Counted from the stretch's first letter, positions 38,690-47,985 are shown. The stretch is 64,000 nt of DNA from Gammaproteobacteria bacterium (GCA_023266115.1 JAHFRU010000004.1:193800-257799); one strand, 5' to 3'. Notes: a model not told the origin generated them from the letters alone. Made by a program: numbers and translations.

Positions 38690-40798
38690 TCAATCGGATG
38701 CTTCTTGAGCTTCACACCATCGTTGCCACATCTGCCGATAAGCGGCGTGCAGTTCCTGACGAAACCGCGCCGGATCGCACAGCGGCGACACCTGCATCCG
38801 TGCGCGCAGCTCGTTCCGCCACATCGCCAACCGTGCTGTCTCGCCCGCCAGGCGACGCGCGACATCGCGATACGCCGTGGCGTCAGCGGCGATCAGTTCG
38901 GGCAGGCCGATCTGATTCAGGATACTGACGCCAACCCGGCCGGCATGCATCGTTCCGGCCAGTACCACCACCGGCACGCCCATCCATAACGCCTCGCAGG
39001 TTGTCGTCGTGCCATTGTAGGGAAACGTGTCGAGCGCGATATCGATACGCCGATACAGCGCCAGATGATCGGCGCGGGCGGGCAAGCGGCCCAGCAGTTC
39101 AACACGCGCCGGTGCTATGCCGTAGTGCGCGAACCGTTCGTGACATAACGCGCGCGTGCCGGTATCGGCGAGCGAGTTGTTCTTGAGTATCAGACGGGCA
39201 TCGGGTAGTTCGGTCAGCAGCGTCGACCACAACGCGATGGCCAGCTCGGTGAGCTTCGCCTGATTGTTGAACGAACCGAACGTTATGCATCCGTTGGCTT
39301 GATACGGCGACGGCGCCGGTGGCGGCACATCTTCCGGCGGTGCGTAGCACAGAAAGCCGCCCGGCAGCCGCAGCAGCGATTCGGTGTGGTATTCGTCACT
39401 CGCTCCCGGCGGATCGGCCCAGCGATCGGTGATGCGGTAATCCATCGCCGCCAGCCCGGTGGTATTGGGATAACCCAGACAGGACACCTGCACCGGCGCC
39501 AGCCGGCGCGCCAGCAGTGGCAACCGGTTATTCGCGGTATGCCCGGCCAGATCGACCAGAATATCGATCTCGTCCTGTGCCACCAGCGCGGCAAGCTGCT
39601 CGTCGCTGATGCCGGCCACCATGCGCCAGTGATCCGCCAGGTGTTTGAACTGCCCGGTGATGGCGTCCGCGGCGGCGACATCGGCGTAGCCGTAGATCTC
39701 ATCCGCCGACCCGCCGTGGCGCGCGAACAATGCCTGTGCAAAACTCGCCACCGGATGATCGCGGAAATCGGGCGACAGGTAACCGATCTTCAGCCGGCGC
39801 TGCGTATCCTGCCGCCGGGCGCGACCTGTCGCGCGGCCCGCGGCGGGATATCGCCTGCCCCACGCAAGGTGCTGCGCGTAGATTTCGGCGGCGGTCACGG
39901 CCGGATCATAATTCAGCGCCATCAGCAAACCGCTGTGCGCGGCCGGGAAGTCGGGATTACTGGCGAGCGCCTGTCGAAAACACTGCTGCGCCTCGGCCAG
40001 GTTGCCCTGATATTGCAACGCACTGGCAAGATTGTTCCACGCGAGTGCGTAATCGGGCTGGTGTTTCAGCGCAACGCGGTAATGGTCGATGGCCTCGCCG
40101 AGCTGACCTTGCAGCTGCAACACATTGCCAAGATTATTATGTGCGCTCGCATAGTCCGGGCGCCGCCTGACGGCCTCTTGATAGGCGGCGATCGCCTCCG
40201 CACTCCGGCCAAGATGGTGACAGGCGTTACCGATATTGTTGAATATGACTGCGTTGTCGGGCTGCGATCGCAGCGCCTGCCGGTAAAGCTCCAGCGCTTG
40301 CGCCGACTCGCCGGCCGCATGCAATACATTACCCAGATTAACCAGCGCCTCGGCAAACTCGGGCTGGATCCTGATGGCACGGCGATACGCACCGGCGGCC
40401 TGCGTCGATAGTCCGGCGGCGAACTGGCTGTTACCCAACCCCAGCCACGCGCCGGCATCGCCCGGCTGCAGCGTCAGCAACTCATCGAAGCAGGCGGTCG
40501 CGTCGGCGTATTGCTGCTGGTTATGATGTTGCAGGCCCAGCATGCGCAACACCTGAACGAGCCCCACCCGTGCCGGTTGATGCTGCGGATCGATGACCAG
40601 CGCCTGACGGAACGCGTCACGCGCCTCGTCAAGCAAACCGATCTGGCCGGACAAACCGCCAAGTACCGACCAGGCGCTGGCGTCGTTGCCGGCATGCCGG
40701 CAGATTTCCCGATACAGCTGCTGCGCGGCGGGCAAGGACTGTTCCTTGATCAGCTGTTGCGCGCGGTCCTTCTTCGCCTGTAACGCCCGGCGATTCAT
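38690..40798 (-). CDS. TPR + SPINDLY-type O-GlcNAc transferase (GT41)
   Basis: 702 residues from the ATG that overlaps the midA stop (TGATG). An N-terminal TPR superhelix (about 10-310) is followed by the GT41 catalytic region: KIGYLSPDFRDHPVASF with the conserved His, VDLAGHTANNRLPLLARRLAPVQV, LILKNNSL with the UDP-binding Lys, and DTFPYNGTTTTCEALWMGVP. Related enzymes put O-GlcNAc (OGT) or O-fucose (SPY) on Ser/Thr; bacterial members can modify flagellin or other proteins. The donor sugar and target here are not inferable. No signal peptide. Confidence 0.92.
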   Translation of the reverse strand: MNRRALQAKKDRAQQLIKEQSLPAAQQLYREICRHAGNDASAWSVLGGLSGQIGLLDEARDAFRQALVIDPQHQPARVGLVQVLRMLGLQHHNQQQYADATACFDELLTLQPGDAGAWLGLGNSQFAAGLSTQAAGAYRRAIRIQPEFAEALVNLGNVLHAAGESAQALELYRQALRSQPDNAVIFNNIGNACHHLGRSAEAIAAYQEAVRRRPDYASAHNNLGNVLQLQGQLGEAIDHYRVALKHQPDYALAWNNLASALQYQGNLAEAQQCFRQALASNPDFPAAHSGLLMALNYDPAVTAAEIYAQHLAWGRRYPAAGRATGRARRQDTQRRLKIGYLSPDFRDHPVASFAQALFARHGGSADEIYGYADVAAADAITGQFKHLADHWRMVAGISDEQLAALVAQDEIDILVDLAGHTANNRLPLLARRLAPVQVSCLGYPNTTGLAAMDYRITDRWADPPGASDEYHTESLLRLPGGFLCYAPPEDVPPPAPSPYQANGCITFGSFNNQAKLTELAIALWSTLLTELPDARLILKNNSLADTGTRALCHERFAHYGIAPARVELLGRLPARADHLALYRRIDIALDTFPYNGTTTTCEALWMGVPVVVLAGTMHAGRVGVSILNQIGLPELIAADATAYRDVARRLAGETARLAMWRNELRARMQVSPLCDPARFRQELHAAYRQMWQRWCEAQEASD

Positions 40799-42021
40799 CA
40801 GAGCTTTTCCCGCAGATCGCGCCACTGAAAACCGGTCAGCGGCTCGTTAATTCCTTTGGTCAGCGCGATCACCTTGAATGCCTCGCCCATCTCGCCCGGC
40901 ATCGTCAGACGCTTGATCTGCTGCGCGGTCGCCAGCCGCTGCCGGTCGTTTTGCTCACCCTCCTGCGCGAACGCGGTGATGCCTGTCGCAAACAGAAAAT
41001 AGGCCTGCGTCGTATAACCCGCAACGCCCATGCCGGCGGCGACGGCAGTCTCGGCGACGGCGGTAAAATCGACATGGCTGGTGATGTCCTGCAGACCGAC
41101 CAGCAGCAACGGATCATCGTGGGCATGATGACGGTAATGACAGCGCAGCGTACCGCGGCTGCGCTCAAGATGATAATACTCACGGCGGGGATAGCCGTAA
41201 TCGATAATAAACACCATGCCTGCTTCAAGGCTGTCTGCAACACTCGCGATCCAGCCATCGGCCGCCCGATGGATCTCGGATTCGTAGCCCTCCGGCAGGC
41301 GCGCTCCGATGGCCTGCTCGATCCCGGCCACGCGTTCAACGAGACGCGGATCGCACGCCGGTACGGCGTGCCAGATCAGCCGGTCGGGCGCCACAGCGAC
41401 CATCAGTTCGTCTACACCGGACGACCTGCGGCGGAAGCGCTGCACCGGCATCGCGTCGAGCACCTCGTTGGCCAGCACGACACCGCGAAATCTTCCCGGT
41501 GGCAACGCGTCCAGCCACTGCACCCGCGCGGCAAGATCCGCCGGCAGTTCTTGCAGACAGCAACGCTGGCGCTCGCGCAGATCAGCGCTGGTTTCGAGGA
41601 TGAAATAGCGATCGGGCAGGCAATCCAGCGCCTGTAACTGTTGCAGCACGCCGCTGGCCAGCAGGCCGGTACCGGCACCGGCCTCGAGCACGTCACCGCC
41701 ACCGAGCAGCGTAAGAACCTGCGCACACTGCCGCGCGACGCAGCGCGCGAACAATGGCGACAACTCCGGCGCCGTCACGAAGTCTCCGGCGGCGCCGAAC
41801 TTGGGCAGACCGGCGCTGTAGTAACCCAGCCCCGGTGCGTACAACGCCAGTTCCATATAGCGCGCGAACCCAATCATGCCGCCGCGCGCGTCTATCTCGC
41901 GACGGATGACGGCCGCCAGCTTCTGGCTGTGTGCAAGCGCATCGGCAGAGGCTGCCGGCAGATCGCCGGCGCTGTTACCTGGCGCGGGACGCAACACGGG
42001 TTTTTCGTGGCTTTTGGTCAT
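40798..42021 (-). CDS. SAM-dependent methyltransferase, MidA/NDUFAF7 family
   Basis: 407 residues. The SAM site LEAGAGTGLLASGVLQQL lies near 115; FGAAGDFVTAPELSPLFARCVARQ and VVLANEVLDAMPVQRF are diagnostic of the DUF185 family. NDUFAF7 methylates an Arg of complex I subunit NDUFS2; bacterial targets are unproven. It leads the operon with the two TPR-glycosyltransferase genes and is divergent from the SDR gene. Confidence 0.9.
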   Translation of the reverse strand: MTKSHEKPVLRPAPGNSAGDLPAASADALAHSQKLAAVIRREIDARGGMIGFARYMELALYAPGLGYYSAGLPKFGAAGDFVTAPELSPLFARCVARQCAQVLTLLGGGDVLEAGAGTGLLASGVLQQLQALDCLPDRYFILETSADLRERQRCCLQELPADLAARVQWLDALPPGRFRGVVLANEVLDAMPVQRFRRRSSGVDELMVAVAPDRLIWHAVPACDPRLVERVAGIEQAIGARLPEGYESEIHRAADGWIASVADSLEAGMVFIIDYGYPRREYYHLERSRGTLRCHYRHHAHDDPLLLVGLQDITSHVDFTAVAETAVAAGMGVAGYTTQAYFLFATGITAFAQEGEQNDRQRLATAQQIKRLTMPGEMGEAFKVIALTKGINEPLTGFQWRDLREKL

Positions 42022-42074
42022 GTGATTGACCGATACTATACTGCAATTAACCTGGCAGATTACCGGAGCGTCCC

Positions 42075-42830
42075 GTGCACGACAACGTCAACCCGCTGGC
42101 CGGCAAGGTCGCCCTGATTACCGGCGCGGCGCGGCGCATCGGCGCTGCAATTGCACGCTGCCTGCACGCCAGCGGCATGAACGTCGTGCTGCATTGCCGC
42201 GCATCGCGCGCCGCCGCCGACGCGCTCGCGCGGGAACTTAACGCGCTGCGCGCGCAGTCCTGTGCCGTGGTCCAGGGCGACCTGCTCGACCGCGACGATC
42301 GTACGCTCGTGCCGGCCGAGGCCGTCCAGGCGTGGGGCCGGCTGGATGTGCTGGTCAACAACGCGTCGACGTTTCACGCAACGCCGGTGGGCACGGTGAC
42401 GGATGGCCAGTGGGACGACCTGCTCGGCACCAATCTGAAGGCACCTTTTTTTCTGTCGCAGGCGCTGGCCGGCGAGTTGCGTAAACGCCAGGGCTGCATC
42501 GTCAACATCGTCGATATCCACGCCGAGCACCCGTTGAAATCCTATCCGGTATACAGCATCGCCAAGGCCGGTCTGGCGATGCTGACCAAATCGCTCGCCC
42601 GTGAGCTGGGCCCGGAGGTGCGGGTCAATGGTGTTGCGCCCGGCGCGATCCTCTGGCCGGAGCACGAGATGAGCGAGAAGGCCAGGGCGCAGATCATCGC
42701 GCGCACCGCGCTGAAACGCCAGGGACAACCGGACGATATCGCGCGCGCCGTACGCTACCTGATCCGCGACGCCGACTACATCACCGGCGAGATCATCACC
42801 GTCGACGGCGGGCGGTCGCTGAGTATCTAG
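42075..42830 (+). CDS. pteridine reductase (short-chain dehydrogenase/reductase)
   Basis: 251-residue SDR with a GTG start seven bases after GGAG. The cofactor motif reads TGAARRIG, where Arg favours NADPH. The active site has Asp instead of the usual Ser: D147 (NIVDIH), Y160 and K164 (YSIAK), the same spacing as in PTR1-type pteridine reductases. It probably reduces dihydrofolate or dihydrobiopterin, which suits the nearby folK and folB. No TGxxxGxG anomaly beyond the family norm. Confidence 0.88.
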   Translation: MHDNVNPLAGKVALITGAARRIGAAIARCLHASGMNVVLHCRASRAAADALARELNALRAQSCAVVQGDLLDRDDRTLVPAEAVQAWGRLDVLVNNASTFHATPVGTVTDGQWDDLLGTNLKAPFFLSQALAGELRKRQGCIVNIVDIHAEHPLKSYPVYSIAKAGLAMLTKSLARELGPEVRVNGVAPGAILWPEHEMSEKARAQIIARTALKRQGQPDDIARAVRYLIRDADYITGEIITVDGGRSLSI

Positions 42831-42981
42831 AATTCCCGGAAAGAAAGTAAACCAAAATTAGGTCAAGCGATGCCAATATTAATTCCGCGGGAAGCGGACG
42901 TGGCGGCGAGCCGGCTACTCGTCAAAGCGTATCATGAGAATCCATGTCCGGTAATATACGAGAACCGATAGTTCTGGCAAA
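42831..42981. other. junction between folate region and AT-richer cassette
   Basis: 150 bases in which base composition falls from GC-rich to near-even. No gene, repeat or att-like duplication is evident. The end of the SDR gene lies at its left, the stop of the cassette's last gene at its right. Confidence 0.35.
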
Positions 42982-43386
42982 TCAAATCGATATAGAGCGA
43001 GGTAAGTAATGAAATGCAGACGCCATCTTCTGTGCCTGATCCATCCAAAAATGCTTCTGCTCGTTATCCAGAGTAGTTGCTGAGTCATACCATCCGACAA
43101 TATTGGCATGCGCCGGATATGGCTTACCGTCAGCATCAATTCCTAAATTTACCTTGAAGACTGCTTCGGCTGAGCCAACACCGCGTCCTATAGCAGGTTT
43201 TGGTGCGTAAATATCATAATGTGCGGCACAAATCTTCCAGACTTCGGCTTCGCTAAGACTTATTGAGCGACATACTGATGTTTCGAGCCTTCGAGTTCCC
43301 CGATTACGCCGCGGCATTAGGCGCGAGTAATGTATCGTTTTGCTCCTCTTAACCACATCACGATCTCGGCATATAAAGCTGCTCAA
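42982..43386 (-). CDS. cassette gene 3, hypothetical protein
   Basis: About 134 residues if started at a TTG four bases after the stop of the preceding gene; the open frame continues to 43563 but overlaps that gene. Visible pattern: RDRDVVKRSKTIHYSRLMPR, SLSEAEVWKICAAHY, then AVFKVNLGIDADGKPYPAHANIVGWYD. No signal peptide or membrane segment. I recall similar proteins encoded next to TIGR04255 genes, but no function is known. AT-richer than the neighbours. Confidence 0.6.
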   Translation of the reverse strand: MSSFICRDRDVVKRSKTIHYSRLMPRRNRGTRRLETSVCRSISLSEAEVWKICAAHYDIYAPKPAIGRGVGSAEAVFKVNLGIDADGKPYPAHANIVGWYDSATTLDNEQKHFWMDQAQKMASAFHYLPRSISI

Positions 43387-43390
43387 TGGC

Positions 43391-43939
43391 TCATGGGGTC
43401 CTACTTCCGTTAGCAGTAACGTAGAGTCGGTCGATGTGGTGAGCCATTTCCTGAAGAGTCTCTTTAAAATCGCCGCGATTCGTTGCATCCATCGGTAACC
43501 ATCCATGAACCCCCCCCTTCCTTCCAAACTGTCCAGCGAAATTGATTTTGTGGTGTGCACCAATGCTTAAGGAAAACAAAAAATCTGAACTAATCGACCA
43601 GCTCAAGCATATTTCACCATCAGCTTCAGGCATGAGGTCGGGAACCGGCGTGCCTCTCGGAAGAATAACGAACAGGGTTTCCGCAACACTCTTCGCAAGC
43701 TGGATCGTCTGGTCCTTAACGGGAAGTGCGCCATATCCGTCCCAGTTTCCACTACTACAATCGTTCTGAATATTGCCAAGGGCCGCTTCGACGGTAGGAA
43801 ACCAATCCGCAGCACTCCCTTTTAAGTAATTCCGCTTTTGTAACTTCGCATCCTGAATCTTCTGGCTATCGTTGGTTACAGGCTCATAGTCAGTAGACCA
43901 AGTCAGGCCCGAATCGCGAATGGCAATTGCTGACGTCAC
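43391..43939 (-). CDS. cassette gene 2, hypothetical protein
   Basis: 182 residues from a GTG that overlaps the TGA of cassette gene 1 (GTGA), with GGAG eight bases upstream. Core pattern: CSSGNWDGYGALPVKDQTIQLAKSV, then FVILPRGTPVPDLMPEADGEICLSWS. The protein is soluble and mixed alpha/beta in look, with no catalytic signature I can name. The GTGA overlap means coupled translation with the TIGR04255-like gene. Function unknown. Confidence 0.72.
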   Translation of the reverse strand: MTSAIAIRDSGLTWSTDYEPVTNDSQKIQDAKLQKRNYLKGSAADWFPTVEAALGNIQNDCSSGNWDGYGALPVKDQTIQLAKSVAETLFVILPRGTPVPDLMPEADGEICLSWSISSDFLFSLSIGAHHKINFAGQFGRKGGVHGWLPMDATNRGDFKETLQEMAHHIDRLYVTANGSRTP

Positions 43940-44685
43940 TCGTAAAGCTCCACTGCTTGCTCCGTTAAACTTCCAAAGAAGCACTGATTCTTCAGTACTC
44001 TCAAGTGCTCAAGAATATCCCAAAGCTCGTCATTTCTAGGATTCAAGCTCCTTTTAGCAAATGCGTCTATATCCAGGATTACTGGAGCCGGTCCAGCTTG
44101 CGGCACGGATTCAAGCGCCAACGTCAAATTGACAAAGGAATCACTCGGAATATCGACCAACTGAAAGCTCTGAAAAAAAGATGCCAATGCTTGCGGCGCT
44201 TCCTCTGGAACATCAGCGAACTTCTGGAGATATGCTTGAAACTCCACACCACGCCCCAACGGAAGACGCAGATTGTTAATAAATCGCGTCGCTACTCTAG
44301 TGACATGAATAGGTGCCAACCGTTCACAGTAGACAGCCCACACACGCCTCGTTTCCTGTACTAACGCTTGCCAATCCAAATATGGCGGCAAACGACTCAG
44401 AGTAAATCCTCCTAATCGACACTGCGCAACGTACTTTTCGTCAGAGGAATGCAATCGTAAGCCTATTTGAGAAGCTTCCATCGTCGCATGATGCGGCTGT
44501 CCATCGAGTGACACCTTTAAACCCAACGTTCTTTCGGCGATTGGGCCCTTAACATAATAACCAAAGTCCAAATTATCGAACGCACCCTGAAGTTGGGCAA
44601 ACGATAACCCTACTCGATGCTCGACATGGATATCGATCAGAGCTTCTGTAATGGGCGCATTAGGTAGGTGTCGTAGTATAGCCAT
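43936..44685 (-). CDS. cassette gene 1, TIGR04255-like protein
   Basis: 249 residues starting MAILRHLPNAPITEALIDI, the opening pattern of the sporadically distributed TIGR04255 family (N-A-P-I-x-E-A); VTRVATRFINNLRLPLG near 135-150 also fits. No known enzyme motif, signal or membrane helix. First of three tightly packed genes on the minus strand. The family occurs patchily, often with small partner genes, which suggests a mobile accessory module; biochemical function is unknown. Confidence 0.75.
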   Translation of the reverse strand: MAILRHLPNAPITEALIDIHVEHRVGLSFAQLQGAFDNLDFGYYVKGPIAERTLGLKVSLDGQPHHATMEASQIGLRLHSSDEKYVAQCRLGGFTLSRLPPYLDWQALVQETRRVWAVYCERLAPIHVTRVATRFINNLRLPLGRGVEFQAYLQKFADVPEEAPQALASFFQSFQLVDIPSDSFVNLTLALESVPQAGPAPVILDIDAFAKRSLNPRNDELWDILEHLRVLKNQCFFGSLTEQAVELYE

Positions 44686-44701
44686 AGCTCAATACGATTA
44701 G

Positions 44702-44707
44702 ATTATA
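44702..44707 (-). promoter_or_regulatory. candidate -10 (TATAAT) of the three-gene cassette
   Basis: A perfect TATAAT on the minus strand lies 16 bases before the cassette's first ATG, so the leader would be about ten bases or less. No Shine-Dalgarno is seen before that ATG; a near-leaderless transcript is likely. The 235-base gap to folK is AT-rich and otherwise empty. Confidence 0.5.
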
Positions 44708-44920
44708 AAGAAAGCTACGCCGTTCGCCAGGCAGCTATGAAACGGCTTACTTGATATTTTCCTATACATCGGCAACTCTGATGCTCGCCTCAGTAATTTC
44801 AAGCCGCAAAAACGAAATTCTACCGTTTTATACGCTATAGCACATAGGGATGAAAGATCTTAAATATTCAAAATATGCTGGCACTGCTAATTTCTGGTGC
44901 AAAACAGCCTTAGAATTAGT

Positions 44921-45412
44921 CTACGACAACGGCACGTCCACCGCCCACAGCGGTTGCTTCGCCTTGTTGAAGTCGTGCCACAGTTCGGCGTAGCGCCGGC
45001 CGGTGACCGGGTGTTTTTCGTCGCCGGCGATTTCCGCGAGCGGTGCCAGTACGAAGGCATAGGTGTTGATGTCATCACGCGGCACCTGTACCTCGCCGGT
45101 ATCCCGGACCAGATCGCCGTATAACAACAGATCGAGATCAATCGTCCGCGAACTGAAACGTGGCGCTGCGCGGTCGCGCCGCTGGCTGTTCTCGATGTCG
45201 TGCAGATACTGCGCGACGCGCTCGACGCTTTCCGGCGTGTCGAAGCGCACCACCAGGTTATAGAAATTCTCGCCGGCGAAACCGACGGCAGCGCTTTCAT
45301 AGACCGAGGAGATCGTCAGGTCGCCGTAGTGGCGGCGCAGCGCATCGACGGCCGTGCGGACGTTAGCCGCGCGATCGATATTGCTGCCGATGCTGACGTA
45401 GACAAACGTCAT
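44921..45412 (-). CDS. folK: 2-amino-4-hydroxy-6-hydroxymethyldihydropteridine pyrophosphokinase
   Basis: Folate pathway pyrophosphokinase, 163 residues. Starts MTFVYVSIGSNIDRAANVRTAV; the conserved SSRTIDLDLLLYGD with metal-binding Asp residues and VPRDDINTYAFVLAPLAEIA are present. It follows folB on the same strand, with only one base between the folB stop and the folK ATG. Confidence 0.96.
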   Translation of the reverse strand: MTFVYVSIGSNIDRAANVRTAVDALRRHYGDLTISSVYESAAVGFAGENFYNLVVRFDTPESVERVAQYLHDIENSQRRDRAAPRFSSRTIDLDLLLYGDLVRDTGEVQVPRDDINTYAFVLAPLAEIAGDEKHPVTGRRYAELWHDFNKAKQPLWAVDVPLS

Positions 45413-45413
45413 A

Positions 45414-45770
45414 TCAGGTCCGGGTACCGCGTTCGATAATCACGCCGACGTCCCGCGCGCCGCGCACCGCGCCCTGTTTGTTGACGCATAATCGCAGCCA
45501 CGGCACGCCGAATTCGTTCAATACGATCCCGGCGCAGCGCTCGGCCAGCGTTTCGACAAGTTGATAGTCGCTGCCGCCGACAAACTCGATCAGCCGCTTG
45601 GCGACGGCCTTGTAATCCAGCGTATCATGGATATCATCGGTGGCAGCCGCCTTGCGGATGTCGGTCGCCATGTCGAGATCGAACACGACGGTCTGCCTGA
45701 CGCGGCGTTCCCAGTCGAACACGCCGATGATGGTCTCGATTCTCAGATCGCGGAGATAGATAATATCCAT
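45414..45770 (-). CDS. folB: dihydroneopterin aldolase
   Basis: Folate pathway aldolase/epimerase, 118 residues from MDIIYLRDLRIETIIGVFDWERR. The general base Lys is in RLCVNKQGAVRGARDVGVIIER, and DTLDYKAVAKRLIEFV matches the family. A frame start at 45812 adds 14 residues that are not conserved. Divergent from plsY, as in E. coli. Confidence 0.95.
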   Translation of the reverse strand: MDIIYLRDLRIETIIGVFDWERRVRQTVVFDLDMATDIRKAAATDDIHDTLDYKAVAKRLIEFVGGSDYQLVETLAERCAGIVLNEFGVPWLRLCVNKQGAVRGARDVGVIIERGTRT

Positions 45771-45822
45771 AGCTGTTTCTATCAGTCGAACAACAAGTGG
45801 GTTTCTACTCAATCACCTTCTT

Positions 45823-45919
45823 GTCATTCCTGTACCCGAAGGGCATAAACTTCGCAGGAATCCAGTCGCACTAACGGCCACTGGATTCCGGGTCTTCGCT
45901 GCGCTTCGCCCGGAATGAC
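45823..45919. repeat. GTCATTCC...GGAATGAC dispersed repeat, copy 2
   Basis: 97-base element between folB and plsY, bounded by GTCATTCC and GGAATGAC, with inner inverted repeats GGAATCCAGT...ACTGGATTCC and CGAAG-type short stems. Same architecture as copy 3 upstream of the ABC exporter. Looks like a small non-coding palindromic element. Confidence 0.7.
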
Positions 45920-45986
45920 GAATGATTTAGAGTTTCTCAAGAAAAAGCACTATAGATGTTAACAACAAGAAGAATCAAATAAGACT

Positions 45987-46580
45987 ATGGATCTCGCCGC
46001 CGCCGTCATACTGACTGTCATTGCCTATTTGCTGGGTTCGTTGAACAGCGCCATTATCGTTTGCCGGATCATGGGTTTTCCTGACCCGCGCACGCAGGGA
46101 TCGGGCAATCCCGGCGCGACCAATGTGCTGCGTTACGGCGGTAAGAAGGCGGCGATTATCGTGCTGCTCGGCGATATGCTGAAAGGTCTGTTGCCGGTGG
46201 CCGCGGCGCAGTGGCTGGGCCTGGCCGATGGCTGGCTGGCACTGGTCGCGTTCGCCGCGTTTCTCGGCCATTTATATCCGGTGTTCTTTGGCTTCAAGGG
46301 GGGCAAAGGCGTCGCCACTGCGCTGGGCGTCATGCTTGGCCTGTCATGGCCCGCCGGCCTGGCTGTGCTCGGCACTTGGCTGGCGACGGCGTTTGTGTTC
46401 CGTTACTCATCGCTTGCGGCCTTGACCGCAACATTACTCGCGCCGCTTTACGCGTGGCTGATACTCGGCTCGGCGGAGATACTGGCGATGGTCGTGGTCA
46501 TGGGCTGCCTGCTGATCTGGCGGCATCGCTCGAATATCCGCAAGCTGCTGGATGGCAGCGAGGGCAAGATCGGCCGGTAA
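45987..46580 (+). CDS. plsY: glycerol-3-phosphate acyltransferase PlsY
   Basis: Inner-membrane enzyme transferring acyl from acyl-phosphate to glycerol 3-phosphate. 197 residues, several helices. Family motifs are visible: LLGSLNSAIIVCR, GSGNPGATNVLR, FLGHLYPVFFGFKGGKGVAT. The ATG is the first usable start. Flanked by folB and tsaD, a widespread gammaproteobacterial order. Confidence 0.96.
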   Translation: MDLAAAVILTVIAYLLGSLNSAIIVCRIMGFPDPRTQGSGNPGATNVLRYGGKKAAIIVLLGDMLKGLLPVAAAQWLGLADGWLALVAFAAFLGHLYPVFFGFKGGKGVATALGVMLGLSWPAGLAVLGTWLATAFVFRYSSLAALTATLLAPLYAWLILGSAEILAMVVVMGCLLIWRHRSNIRKLLDGSEGKIGR

Positions 46581-46594
46581 CGCCGTCGGCGCCT

Positions 46595-47617
46595 TTAGGC
46601 CGCCGGCGGACGCAGCTGTTGCATATCCCAGCGGGCACGTACCACGATATCGCGGGTTGTCGCTACCTCACCGGCGGCAAGGCGCCGGCAACCCGCGTAG
46701 GCGATCATCGCGCCGTTGTCGGTACAGAATTCCAGCCGCGGATAATACAGCGCGATATCTTCCTGTCCGGCGAGGTTTGCCAGCCGCTCGCGTAACAGTG
46801 TGTTCGCGCTGACCCCGCCGGCCATGACCAGACGCCGCAATCCGGTTTCCGCGATCGCGCGGCGGCACTTGATCACCAGCGTGTCGACCACCGCTTCCTG
46901 AAACGCGCAGGCGATATCGGCCCGCGCCTGCGCGTCATCGCCGTATTGGCGTACGGTGTTCGCTGCAAATGTCTTCAGCCCGCTGAAACTGAAGTCCAGC
47001 CCCTGGCGATGGGTCATCGGCTTGGGAAAGACGAATCGGCCCGGCACGCCGTTGGTCGCCAGCTGCGCCAGTGCCGGACCGCCGGGATAGGCCAGCCCCA
47101 ACAGCTTCGCTGTCTTGTCAAAGGCCTCGCCGGCGGCATCGTCCAGCGATTCGCCGAGCAAGCGGTACGCGCCGATACCATCCACGCGCAGCAACTGGGT
47201 ATGTCCGCCGGATACCAGCAGTGCGAGAAACGGAAACGCCGGGGCGTCGGCTTCCATCAGCGGCGCAAGCAAATGCCCTTCCATATGATGAATCGCCAGT
47301 GCCGGCACGCGCCAGGCGAACGCCAGGCTCTGCGCAACGGACGCGCCGACCAGCAACGCGCCGACCAGGCCAGGCCCCGCGGTGTAGGCGATACCGTCGA
47401 TATCGGCGGGCGCACAGCGGGCCTGCCGCATGACGGCCGTGATCAGCGGCAGCAGCTTGCGCACATGATCGCGCGAGGCCAGTTCGGGAACGACCCCGCC
47501 ATAATCACGGTGCAGTTCGACCTGGCTATGGAGCGCATGCGCCAGCAGTCCTGCTGCCTCGTCATAGACGGCGACGGCGGTCTCGTCACAGGACGTTTCT
47601 ATACCCAGAACACGCAT
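46595..47617 (-). CDS. tsaD: tRNA N6-adenosine threonylcarbamoyltransferase
   Basis: Catalytic subunit for t6A37 in ANN-decoding tRNAs. 340 residues starting [20 protein letters not shown]. Metal-binding histidines are in [13 protein letters not shown], and [16 protein letters not shown] and [16 protein letters not shown] are typical. Convergent with plsY. The rpsU gene often found divergently beside it is not here; a repeat-bearing gap and the ABC operon follow instead. Confidence 0.97.
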   Translation of the reverse strand: MRVLGIETSCDETAVAVYDEAAGLLAHALHSQVELHRDYGGVVPELASRDHVRKLLPLITAVMRQARCAPADIDGIAYTAGPGLVGALLVGASVAQSLAFAWRVPALAIHHMEGHLLAPLMEADAPAFPFLALLVSGGHTQLLRVDGIGAYRLLGESLDDAAGEAFDKTAKLLGLAYPGGPALAQLATNGVPGRFVFPKPMTHRQGLDFSFSGLKTFAANTVRQYGDDAQARADIACAFQEAVVDTLVIKCRRAIAETGLRRLVMAGGVSANTLLRERLANLAGQEDIALYYPRLEFCTDNGAMIAYAGCRRLAAGEVATTRDIVVRARWDMQQLRPPAA

Positions 47618-47985
47618 CGCAAGGCCCTTCGGTTATCGCTGGAATCGGCCATGGTGCCGCCGATATCGTATATACTACGCGCCTCGCGGCCGGCCGGGAG
47701 CACGACCATAAACGCGCTCTGCCAGCGACGGTCGGTGACCGACAAACAAACCAAGGAACCTCTGATGTGTCGTCATTCCGGCCGTAGCGCAGCGAAGAGC
47801 CGGAATCCAGTGCTACAAATTCAACGGTTTACTGGATTCCTCGGCGGCTGTTCCCGACGCCGCCCTACCTCCTGCATCCATGCAGTCGCGCATACGCGGG
47901 AATGACGGACAAGAAATTAATCAGCGCTTCCCTAGAAAATAGCGGTGATGCGGCGCACGATCAAACCAAAAACAGCCGACGTATT
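47618..47985. other. intergenic region upstream of the ABC exporter
   Basis: About 370 bases. TATACT at 47671-47676 is a -10 candidate. AAGGAACCTCTG before an ATG at 47765 could be an old start site, but the short frame runs into the repeat at 47772-47906. No convincing gene. Confidence 0.4.
47772..47906. repeat. GTCATTCC...GGAATGAC dispersed repeat, copy 3
   Basis: 135-base element with GTCATTCC at the left, GGAATGAC at the right and inner GGAATCCAGT...ACTGGATTCC. An in-frame ATG for the ABC ATPase at 47902 lies inside its right end, which argues against that start. Confidence 0.65.

Noticed and set aside
47765..47860. Small gene after AAGGAACCTCTG
   Set aside because: The frame runs straight into the dispersed repeat at 47772 and encodes only repeat sequence.
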